64,000 bases of DNA from Clytia hemisphaerica. Its lineage: Eukaryota; Cnidaria; Hydrozoa; Leptothecata; Clytiidae. The position numbers and the translations under genes were made by a program. The stretch covers positions 496,001-560,000 of the forward strand of contig CACVBU010000351.1 of the NCBI GenBank assembly GCA_902728285.1, written 5' to 3'. A model generated the notes under the pieces. That model searched no databases. It was not told the origin of the DNA and saw only the letters and a list, made by a program, of their open reading frames with translations. This document shows, in pieces, positions 42,085 to 51,412 of the stretch. Position 1 is the stretch's first letter. Each line of letters starts with the position of its first letter.

Positions 42085-42828
42085 AATATGTTATAGCGGA
42101 GCTGGATGAAGGACGAGAATTCCTTAGCGGATTCCTTCTTTGTCTTTACTATTGTAAACTGTTGATAATAGAAATCCATCTCTGTCCCCTTGAGTGTTCT
42201 GTTTTTATAAGAAAAATGAAGCAGACAAAGTATTCATGCACAGTACGTTTGCACATATTTTGCTATGACGTTCCCGCTTTTCATCGAAATAATATTTGTA
42301 GAAGATGCCCCAAAAGCTTCCTTGTAAATGAAATCTATTTTTATCAGCGTGTGTTATGAATTTGAGAAGCTTTCATGATTTCTCTTTAAAAATTTCGGAT
42401 GTAAATATTTTGACAAATATTGTTTCAATTGACTTGAAATTTTTTCCATAATCAGACATACCGACTTGCTATCTGAAAATATTAGTTAGAAAGTGAGGCA
42501 CCCCGCGGTGTAGCGCGGTATTTCAAATGAAAAAGTACTATTTATAATCTTAGAGAAGAAACTTCTTATAACTTAACTAATGAAAACAATGTTTTCATTT
42601 TCTTAAATTGTCATTCACCAATGTTTTACAGACCCTCTTGATAATTAAAAGTTTTTAATCGTGAAGGATAAATGCAGCAGCAGAATCATTGGCTAAGAGG
42701 AAATCCAAATTTCACGAGTTTGTAATTGTAATGTAAAAGTTAAATTTCATATCAAATTTTAATGTCGGGGACAGAGATAGAACAAGGCTTTTTTAAATGT
42801 GCATTATCCAGCTCCGCTATAACATATC
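42085..42828. mobile_element. Element with ATATGTTATAGCGGAGCTGG ends
   Basis: ATATGTTATAGCGGAGCTGG at the left end and its complement CCAGCTCCGCTATAACATAT at the right end enclose about 744 bp. Target duplication is not clear. The plus-strand open frame (to 42,359) that overlaps it has no recognised domain. Confidence 0.6.
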
Positions 42829-45042
42829 CCTGAATCAGCGTTTCTTAGTCACCACGTGATAAGGGCGGTAGGATTTTGAGATTACTCAAGTAGTCTATCG
42901 ATAGATGAGCTTAGAGTCCGGACATGGCACGAGAAGGCATGGAAGCATTACACAATTATTTCAAAAGCAAATTTTCCTATATCCTTGAAGAAGGACATGA
43001 GGAATGAACTTAAAACTTTTTTTAAAAATAAATCAAATGTAAAAGCAATTTGAATTTAATACTGCTGTTATAGAGAAGTTAGAAGACGTGCTTGATTTGG
43101 TGCAGAGTGGATCAGTAAACAGGTCCTTGAGCTTACTCCAAGAGGCAATCAGGGACATTGGCCTGTTCCATAAAATTTCCATACAGGGGGTGAACGTGAA
43201 TTTCTTGGAAATGTGTGGATAATCCATGGAAGTGGCAAAATTTGCAAAAAAGACTGTTGTAAAAAACTCTTTCCGTACTTTAAAGTGAGGGTGGACGAAC
43301 TAAAATCAGTCGTTTGCCCCCTGGTAAAAAGAAATAAAACCCCTTAAAATTCTTCTCGTATTACCCCCTGGAAATGTTTGTCCACCCCCAAGTATGGTTT
43401 TAAAATGGAATGGTCCATTGATGCTTGTAATAGATTAATCAGAATGTCTTCAACTGGGTGAGGGACAGTTCTGGAGTATGAGGTATGAGTCTGACAGCGT
43501 TGCAAGCGATTCTGCTGATGAGAAAGAAGATTTGAGCAGCCGAAAAGAGAGCCTTGCAGAAGCAAAAGGATAAAAAGAGGAGAACTCTATCCCGTGGATA
43601 AAGTGAGACAGGGTGTAGATGTTACAACAAGTGATACTTTTTCAGAGACTTGTGACAACGGTCGCGGATCTAGATTTTGATTGCTTTTCTGTCTAAAAAT
43701 TTGTGACGGGGTGAGACAGGATGGGACTATTCATGATATTTATGATGTAATCTTTTATATTTGTCTAGGTAATCTCTCCCCGGGCAATAGACCACTTCAC
43801 TGCTTAAATAAAACTATTGTTCCCATCAAATTATTTATTACTGATTTAAACAAAAAAAATGCACTTATAAGAAAAACTACTCTAAATAAATTGTAATCAA
43901 ATTAAATTTTAATTCTATGAAGATTTACCTATGGTTCCAGATGGAATTCTTTTCAAGACAGCTTCAAAGGATATCTGGAGATATCGCACTCATTCATCAT
44001 AAAACTTTAATCGGGCGGGAGGGCGGTATGCAAAAATACCAATTTAACTATCGGTCACTGGGTTTAAAACTCCGAAAGTGCTAGAGTTAAAACTCTTGGA
44101 GGGGTAACGAAGCCCCTTATTTCCCGTTTGAAAGAAGTGACCCGCGTGTGTGAATTCCACACCAGAACCAGGATAAAAAAGTAATAAAGAATGTTGAAAA
44201 AATCTACTAATTTAAAGATTAGCTCCACTGGTTGGGCAGTTGTTAACACAGTATAACTCAAAGAAATATTAAGAATAAAAAAAAGGATAAAGAATTTACT
44301 AATAATTTTATACAGAGCGTTCATAAAAAAGTATGAGTCGAAATCATCGGAGAGAGATTCTGTGTTTTGCATTTTCTTAAACATTTAGGGAATCACACTG
44401 AAAAAACGCTTTCTTGAAAAATGAATCCTTTGTGAACAAATGACAGATGTCAAATGCCAATGTATGTAAAGAAATGAAACTAAAGTCTGTTCACAATAAG
44501 TGTGTATCTTTATTCTGTTGTCTAGATAACTTTTCAAGGAACTTTTCAATCGTAACAAATTTGGCACTGTTAGAAAGATATTCAAAATCACAATATTCTG
44601 GATTAGTTTTTGTCTTTGAAAAATGAAGCAAAAATGAAATAAAAACACTTGTTTCCCATTCAAAATACGTGACCTGCGTAGTTTTCAGATAAACACCAGA
44701 TTAAAAGTAAGATCGCCAGATTTCGAAAAATATGCTATGCTTATAAAACAAATTTAATCCATCATTCTAAATTAATGCAGCACAAATTTTAGTAACCAAA
44801 GCTTCATTTTATTTTGCTTTGGAAAGGTTGATGATTCCTCTCTAGCCTCTTCTGGACTTTATACTCAATGCTAAGGTTGTAATTACTCAGTATAATAGAA
44901 AGTATATAAAAATGATGATAAATGATAATAAAGAATATATAGTAAAGAAATGAATACAATTACATACAATTACAATACAACTAAATGTTTTTATCTATAA
45001 ATCAAAGCACTTCCAAATACTAGCATGCATCCCTTAGTACTC
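42829..45042. other. Intergenic stretch
   Basis: No supported gene in 2.2 kb. It contains the second copy of the TCTGTTCACRATAAGTGTG repeat at 44,486-44,582. Several short open frames (for example 43,681-43,896 and 44,064-44,384) lack motifs and are best left unannotated. Confidence 0.5.
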
Positions 45043-45123
45043 TTGTATCATATCTTCTAATGCATAAATCTTGTATCATATCTTCTAATGCATAAATCTT
45101 GTATCATTTCTTCTAATGCATAT
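45043..45123. repeat. 28-bp tandem repeat, three units
   Basis: Three consecutive copies of CTTGTATCATATCTTCTAATGCATAAAT-type units (the last slightly changed). A minor minisatellite. Confidence 0.85.
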
Positions 45124-45451
45124 CGTCAGGAAATCGAAAAAGGTCTTGATGCTGCTTCATATGCCTAGAAATTAACAAATAAAATAAATTTTGTAGAATA
45201 GAATATTGCAATATTAAGTTTCCTTTCAAAATCGAAATCCGAATATTGTTTGAGTGGCGATAAACACTAGTTCTAACTTAATTTGAAAGAACTGCTTTGC
45301 CAGTTACCTAAAGAAGAGTACTTTTTGCACTCTCGGGTGAACCTTTATCCTGGAAAATAAGTAATAAATAATACATTTTTTATTGTGATAGCCGGACGTC
45401 TATTTTGTGTTTTTCCATCCTCTGCTCTTGAAATACAATTAGACACCCAAT

Positions 45452-45716
45452 TATTAGAAGGCCCTCCAGTGAATGGGCTTTTTTGGTTACGTAAATGCGT
45501 GAATCTGCGCTATTTTTGTGTGAATACGTGAATTTCCCCTAATTTATGCAGGTTTCCCCGATTTTTAAATGTTTCACCGATTTGAACCAAAAAATTCCCG
45601 ATTTTTTGAAAATTTAGGTTTGTATGCAACTCAAGAAAAATTTGCATGAATGCCTGAATTTTGAGGAAAAAAGCGTGAATTGAATGCGTAAAATTTGGGG
45701 GCCTCCATTATTAAAA
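45452..45716. mobile_element. Possible MITE with AAGGCCCTCCA / GGGGGCCTCC ends
   Basis: TTATTAGAAGGCCCTCCA at the left and GGGGGCCTCCATTATT at the right are imperfect inverted repeats about 260 bp apart; in between GCGTGAAT and GTGAAT blocks recur. Weakly supported. The 46-kb flank beyond it is AT-rich without a gene. Confidence 0.4.
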
Positions 45717-46503
45717 GGGGCTCAAATTAAAATCGCTCATTTTGACCATAAAGGTCGGTATCTACTTCCGCGCGAAATGGGCGACAGTTTTTTTAAACCT
45801 TTTTTTGCCTAAAGAAAACATTACGCCATAAAAACGTTTCGCGCGAACAAAAAAAAAGTTGAATGAAATAAAGTCTACTTTTTCCATCTTTTACGTCAAT
45901 TTTGACCAATGGAATTACTTCATTTTTCAACCGAGCAAAGACCTTACAAGAACGTCAAAAAGTTTTCGCTCATTTTGCGCGAAAGTGGAGACCGGCCTTT
46001 ATATAAAAACGTTGTTTTGTCCTCATTTTGGAGTACAGGTATAATTTCTAATTCGCTTGGCGAATATTGCCCATTCATTAAAATTTTATAATTTGTATTA
46101 GGCACCTGAGAGTTAGGATCATGATTAGATAACTTTAAAATGTATTACACGCTTTTTTTATAAGAATGGTGTTTTTCATTTCATTATGAGTATTCTCTTA
46201 ATTTTTTGGGGAAAAAACATCCTTAAATATTCTTACGGTATTCTTAGGTTATGATCCAAATTTATCCTAAATTGAAAATGTAATACACACACCTAAAGCA
46301 TAAAATTGCAATTTTGTGAAAGTATTGAGCTTTTTTGAGGGATAATTAGAAATTTACAGTTGAGAATGCTATAAAAATGGTATTATTACGTTATATTACC
46401 AAATTTTATGATGGTGATATTCTTAGCATATTCTTAATTTTTTGGCCATTCTTATAAAAAAGGGTGTAAAAATACAAAAAGAAACAAGTTTACCTTTTTG
46501 TTC

Positions 46504-47445
46504 TCATTGGCCGAAAACAAATTTGAAACCTCTTATTAAAATGTTTTCCTCTTGGTTTTCCACTTGTCGGTTGTTATTCCTACGGTTCATCCGGTTCATC
46601 CCTGGTTGATTGTATTGTGATCTTTGTTCAGGGTATCCATAATGATGATTATAAGGAGGAGGTGGAGAGTGATTATAAGATGCTCCTGGGGCCGTGTTGT
46701 TTTGGTGCAAATAATGTGAATTATTTTGTTTCCCTTTTAGACGCTTAGCCTTGGTGCTGGTGATGTATGTAACTTCCTTGTAATTATAATCAGCTTCGAC
46801 CCTTGCTATATCTTCACTCATCTTTTTGAAGGTTTGACCATTGTATTTTAATTGAAAAAGCTTTGCTTTAAGTTTTGCCGCACCTTCAACATCAATATCG
46901 TATTTAGTTCTCTGCATAGTAGACGATTTAATGGCTTTTTCTATGATCTCCTTTTGCGTTTGGTACTCCTTTTTCATTTTGATCAATTCTTTGACTTTTT
47001 CTTTTTGTCCCAGTTTGGTTTTCTCATCAATGAGGTAATCCAAGTGATCTTCGACACCATCATTATGAAATGCCAGGGAGCAACTTGTTAAGAAACAAGC
47101 AAACGTAGCACTGATTTCCATGATGGTCTTCATTTCCTGATTTTCTGCCACGATTCTTTCATTGTGATCTGTAATAACCTTAACAACGATTGTAGCTTTA
47201 TCTTTTTTCTTTGCAATCATTTGTTTCGTTTTAGGGTCGATTGTTTTAGTTGGGACTTTGATAGTGTAGTATTTGACATGTTGATGCTCTCCTCTATGAT
47301 GACCGCATACGTTACATGTCAGCTTGTCGATGAAGCATATGCAATGACGGAGCTCAGGATCACCTGGTCTTCCAGGCGTCACACTGTCAATATAACAGTG
47401 ATCATGGCACGGCTTTGGAGTTTGCAATATTTCAGCTCCATGGAC
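46504..47445 (-). CDS. SNTX-like / AIG1-type GTPase protein, paralogue 2, 3' coding exon
   Basis: Last coding exon of the gene that starts at 54,220. A 3' splice site (TTAATAG on the minus strand, AG at 47,446-47,447) is followed in phase by codons for VHGAEILQTPKPCHDHC. The first about 60 residues are Cys/His-rich (CHDHC, CICF, CNVCGHHRGEHQH) and probably bind zinc together with the CRHRNC at the end of the upstream exon. A coiled coil then follows that is nearly the same as the C-terminal region of paralogue 1 (NERI.AENQEMKTIMEISATFACFLTS). The tail of about 90 residues is rich in Asn, Pro, Tyr and Gln (SPPPPYNHHYGY) and looks disordered. The stop is at 46,504; a donor-like AAAAAG/GTAAAC follows at 46,494/46,493. 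Confidence 0.85.
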   Translation of the reverse strand, partial: VHGAEILQTPKPCHDHCYIDSVTPGRPGDPELRHCICFIDKLTCNVCGHHRGEHQHVKYYTIKVPTKTIDPKTKQMIAKKKDKATIVVKVITDHNERIVAENQEMKTIMEISATFACFLTSCSLAFHNDGVEDHLDYLIDEKTKLGQKEKVKELIKMKKEYQTQKEIIEKAIKSSTMQRTKYDIDVEGAAKLKAKLFQLKYNGQTFKKMSEDIARVEADYNYKEVTYITSTKAKRLKGKQNNSHYLHQNNTAPGASYNHSPPPPYNHHYGYPEQRSQYNQPGMNRMNRRNNNRQVENQEENILIRGFKFVFGQ

Positions 47446-47488
47446 CTATTAACAAATAAACTCCAATAAATGTCCAATTATATAGGAC

Positions 47489-48712
47489 TCTGAGTATCAG
47501 AGGTTGAGTCTTCAAAGAATGTCTCAACCTCTGAAGATAAATAATAGAAATTTTATCGCGCATGTGTCAATCTAATCACTGGTAGAAAGAATCATGAACA
47601 TTTAAACGACTGGACATCCATCTCCTTTGTCTTTTTGTAGAAAAGGCTGCTAGCTTCGTTGCCGCCTCGTTAAAAGCATAAAATGAAACAATAGAGTTTG
47701 ATGATATACCACTTGGGAATACCTTGCTAACAACGTCAAAACTTCGACAAAAGTCTCTGTTGTTCTACTCTTCTCAAGTCTTTTATCCATATCATAACAA
47801 AGATAACAGAGGCAAAATCATCGTCAGCCTGTCAACACTCCGACTAATATTTCTAAATTTTGACTTAAAAGTGTCTAATAATTTTAGAGAGTGTCACATT
47901 ATAATTTCGATATTCTTATGACACAGGCTCTCAACTTTGGCAAGCTATTTTTTTCAAGTCATAAAAAAAATTATTGGAGTGACAAAAGGGATTCAAAAGT
48001 ATACACGCAGTTGAAATTCTGCATTTTAGAGTTGAAAATGTTGATAAAATATATTACAAACTTGTGAAAAAATTCAAAATTAATTTTTTTTGTGCATTAG
48101 GAGTAATGTTCAAGCTCTATCAATTCTTTTTCCTAAATAATTCAAAGAAATAAAATTATGACGGAATATTGTCAGATTTTTCATACCAATTTTGAAAGAC
48201 AGGCGGCAACGAAGCTCGCTTCAAAGAGACAATAAAAGATGGATGTCCAGTCGTTTATATGTTCATGAAAGAATCAAAGATGAAGAGAAAATATTACCAT
48301 ATTAATGTCTAGCAGACTGTATCAGTATGCAGTTTACTACTTATGAATTCCCCAGAAACCTCCAAGTGTAATTGAAATGACCTTTTTTCGAAAGAAATCT
48401 TTTACATGATCCCCAAATGTATAGAACAGTAATTACTAAACTATTAATTTTGGAAACGTTACTTTAATTGAATCGAAATAATAGACAGACTTTAATTTAT
48501 GTTATGATTCTCTATAACTGACTCTTTTTAATAAGCATTGATGACACTTTTGAGTTGTGTTTTCAACGACGGGAATTAAAATATCAACTTTGAACTTCAT
48601 CCAAGATCATGGTTACTTTTCTTTGCGTTGATTGCGCGCTAAATAGAATCTGGATTGGTCGACACAGGTCAATCTATGATTTCGGCCTGTGTTTTTCACA
48701 GTAATAAGACAG
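47489..48712. mobile_element. Copy of the 28.6-29.6-kb element family, interrupted
   Basis: CTGAGTATCAGAGGTTGAGT, TCTAGCAGACTGTATCAGTA, CCCCAGAAACCTCCAAGTGT, TTCAACGACGGGAATTAAAA and GATTGCGCGCTAAATAGAAT appear in the same order as at 29,050-29,593. It is broken by an inserted element at 47,594-48,266. It lies in the intron of paralogue 2. Confidence 0.75.
47594..48266. mobile_element. MULE-like MITE with 9-bp target duplication
   Basis: The inverted ends ATGAACATTTAAACGACTGG and CCAGTCGTTTATATGTTCAT continue inward (GACATCCATC, then GCTTCGTTGCCGCCT and its complement) for about 70 bp. A perfect GAAAGAATC flanks both sides (47,585-47,593 and 48,267-48,275), and the 29-kb relative has that site once, uninterrupted. 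Long inverted ends with a 9-bp duplication suggest a Mutator-like origin. There is no transposase in its 673 bp. Confidence 0.85.
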
Positions 48713-49171
48713 TGTACAGTAAGTAGATCTAATGATCTTTCTCCAAACTTGGGATAATAAATGGTCGGAATCGCTGATCGCTAATAAACGGTCAGAGAGG
48801 AAATTTTTTTTTTCTATCAGTGATTCCGACCTTCCTTTTAATCCTACCTCTAAGAAGAGTGTCGACATTTTTAATGCATTTTATTAAATTTTATTATATT
48901 CTTTTATTATGTATTTTGGAATGCTGAAATTGTTTCGGTATCGGAAATCCATGAATTTCTGCTTCGGAATTTCGGTATCATAAGGTTTTTATCCCCCTTT
49001 TTCGGAATTCATACATGAAAAATCAAATTTGATGAAAAATTAGTCAAAATGAGGAAAATTACCCAAAGAAATCGGTATCGGAATCGCAAGTATTTTTTTA
49101 CAGAATTTCGGAAATTTTACGTAGCGAAATTATTCGGTATTTCAGAAATCGCAAACCCTGTACGTCCCCTT

Positions 49172-49655
49172 AATGGTAAAACAATACTTTTATCAGTGAG
49201 AAGACAACCATGAAGTGTGTATATCGACGTGAATTCGTTGTATTTTGAACCGTTAGGTAATTTAAGTTCATTGTTTCGACGTTTCAAGTGCTTGAAAACC
49301 TACACCAGAGAAACAAAAGCAATGATTACACTCGCTTGAACGCTTCGCGTACATCAGAAAGACGTAGTAAAAATTATTTTCTTTCCTAGACTTTCCTCGT
49401 TCTATCGACAGAAAAATTTTTAGGATTCAAACACGTTAAGGCTTGAAATACACTCTTAGTAGTACTTCTTGCTGATGTAAGTAAAATGTTCAAGTGATAG
49501 TAATCATTGCCTTTGTTTCTTTGACGTAGATTTGAAGTAACTTGAAATGTTTAAAGAATGAACTTAAAAAACTTTTCGAAATAAAACGAGAATTCACTTT
49601 GATGTACACACTTCAAGGATTGCCTTCTCACTGATAGAAATATTGTTTTACCATA
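49172..49655. mobile_element. Foldback MITE, nearly full-length palindrome
   Basis: The left end AATGGTAAAACAATACTTTT and the right end AAATATTGTTTTACCATAA are complementary. Complementarity continues through ATCAGTGAGAAG/CTTCTCACTGAT, GAAGTGTGTA/TACACACTTC, GAAACAAAAGCAATGATTAC/GTAATCATTGCCTTTGTTTC and TACATCAG/CTGATGTA, so the whole element can form a hairpin. Non-coding; TTA or TA may be the target. Confidence 0.75.
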
Positions 49656-50004
49656 AAAGCATTTGATGATATTTCACAGCCAGAACGCCCGCGCGTGTCG
49701 TTATAGCACAAACGCCGGCTTGAAATCTATCTATCACTAGATTTCAAAAAAAAAATGGTTCAATCCGTCATCATGATTGCAGCGCGTTCTAGGCGCGTTC
49801 TGGATGGGAAATAAGTGGCTTTACTTTTTCTTGCCTGGGAAAGATTATAAATGGGAAAGATTATAAATTCTACTCTAGCCACTCGGGCTTTAATTTCAAT
49901 AGTGAATATACCCTAAGTACAAAGCCTCTGGTATTATACGACTGGGGATTTAACTTATAACCTTGCGCATCGCACCCGAAAAGACGCACCACATCACACC
50001 CGTT

Positions 50005-50200
50005 TTTTTCATAAGAACAAACTATATAAAAACATAAGGCATCGGTGGCGAAAATCTTAAAAAACGAATTAAGAACATTTTAAGGCTATTTTAAGGCTTT
50101 GTGGGCTCTAAAACACTTGTTTTCTTAGGAAAATGGACAAAATTACTTAAAAAATGCTGAAAATAAGAATATGTTAAGAAAGTTTATAGGCTTGAAATGG
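50005..50200 (+). repeat. Diverged direct repeat of 17,590-17,780
   Basis: ATAAGAACAAACTATATAAA, AAGGCATCGGTGGCGAAAAT, TTCTTAGGAAAATGGACAAA and GAAAATAAGAATATGTTAAG follow the same order as in the 17.6-kb copy. Unknown element. Confidence 0.6.
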
Positions 50201-50214
50201 TTGGGGTCGTTTTT

Positions 50215-51075
50215 TTTTTCGACAGGGAAAAATTTCGTCATCTAGAGGCATTTTCGTCACTTTCCCCCGACCAAAATTTCAAATTCGTCACTTTTCCCCA
50301 TCGAAATTTACAATTTAGTCACTTTTACCCAACTAAATTGTCCAAATGAAATGGTTTCCTTCACTAGCTCGAAAAAGATCTTGTAATTCGACGTTTAAGG
50401 GCCTATTTATGTTTCACTTACTATAAATGCTGTAGATGCTATCTGCTAAAAGTGCTATGAAATTCCATGAAAACTTTGAAAATGATAGCAAATATTGCAA
50501 GTTTTGTAGTCTGTCATTTTTATGATCCCTGATTGTGCTTTAAATTTTAAAAAATGACTTTCAATCCATTGTTTATACACGGCTGTGTGGCTCTATCCCG
50601 CCATTATGAAATTAACTGCTGTTTTGATTTCAGATATAGATCCGTGTGTGGAGCAAGCTACAGCTTCAGCTCTTCACTTCTCCAATTTTATTGGTTTAAA
50701 AATCGACAACCAGGCTAAGAAAACATCCTCCAGTCTGATTTTAGATGCAATTTTTACTGTGAAGAAATTGAAATCTTTGCTTTGCTTGCAGAAGGTTGAT
50801 ATTTTTACTATATTTGCTGATAGGAAGTTTGCAAGTTTATTTACAAAAAGCGCTAAAGTTTTGGACAGAGCACTAATTTCGGTTAATAAAGGTGCAGGAA
50901 AACTAGATTTTAATTTTGGTTTGAGTTTTAAAATTTGGTAAAAGTTTTGGTCATGGATAAAAAAATCGGGTCAAAGTTTTGGTCGGGTGATAAAATATCG
51001 GGGAAAAAATTCGTCGGGGGAAAATTTCGTCACCCCCTCAAAATTTTCGTCACTTTCACCCGACATTTTTTTCCC
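50215..51075. mobile_element. Possible element bounded by TTCGTCACTTT blocks
   Basis: The left (50,215-50,340) and right (50,955-51,075) portions carry several TTCGTCACTTTC/ACCCGAC and GGGGAAAA blocks in both orientations around a 600-bp centre that includes a 118-codon frame (50,585-50,941). The arrangement suggests a non-autonomous DNA element, but I cannot define termini or a duplication. The frame's protein is unrecognised. Confidence 0.35.
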
Positions 51076-51412
51076 AGATAAGGTATCTTAGAAATAATCC
51101 TATAAATACTGGCAATTTATTACATGAATGGAATTTTGAAATTCTTAGGGACTTGTGTGTTATCACTTGGTGTTATCTGAGATAAAGCACTTTAATCTAT
51201 TGAGGACATCAATAACTATTTTATCATTTGTAAAGGAAATATTTATCCGCATCTTTGCGGCTCTTGTCGAATTTATAGAAATGGTCCAGCAGAATTTTTT
51301 TTTTTCGGGACACTCTCTAAATCAATAATGATGGTCAGAGCGCTTAAAAACTGTTTTTTCGGAAGCATAAAATTTTATGAAAATTGTGAAAATTGAGAAA
51401 ATAAGAACCTAC

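Larger units (their letters stand above)
47446..51412 (-). other. Intron of paralogue 2, transposon-filled (about 4 kb)
   Basis: The donor is AAG/GTAGGT on the minus strand (51,413/51,412) and the acceptor TTAATAG/GTC (47,446/47,445), phase 0 on both sides. It carries a copy of the 28.6-29.6-kb element family with a nested MITE (47,489-48,712), a long palindrome (49,172-49,655), a diverged repeat copy (50,005-50,200) and a block of TTCGTCACTTT repeats (50,215-51,075). The 118-codon plus-strand frame at 50,585-50,941 has no recognisable domain. Confidence 0.8.

Noticed and set aside
44064..44663. Two adjacent minus-strand ORFs with hydrophobic stretches
   Set aside because: No domain, AT-rich composition, and part overlaps a dispersed repeat; no evidence for a gene.
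50585..50941. 118-residue gene on + inside the paralogue 2 intron
   Set aside because: No recognisable domain, no homologous copy in the window, and flanked by repeat blocks; kept only as part of a possible element.
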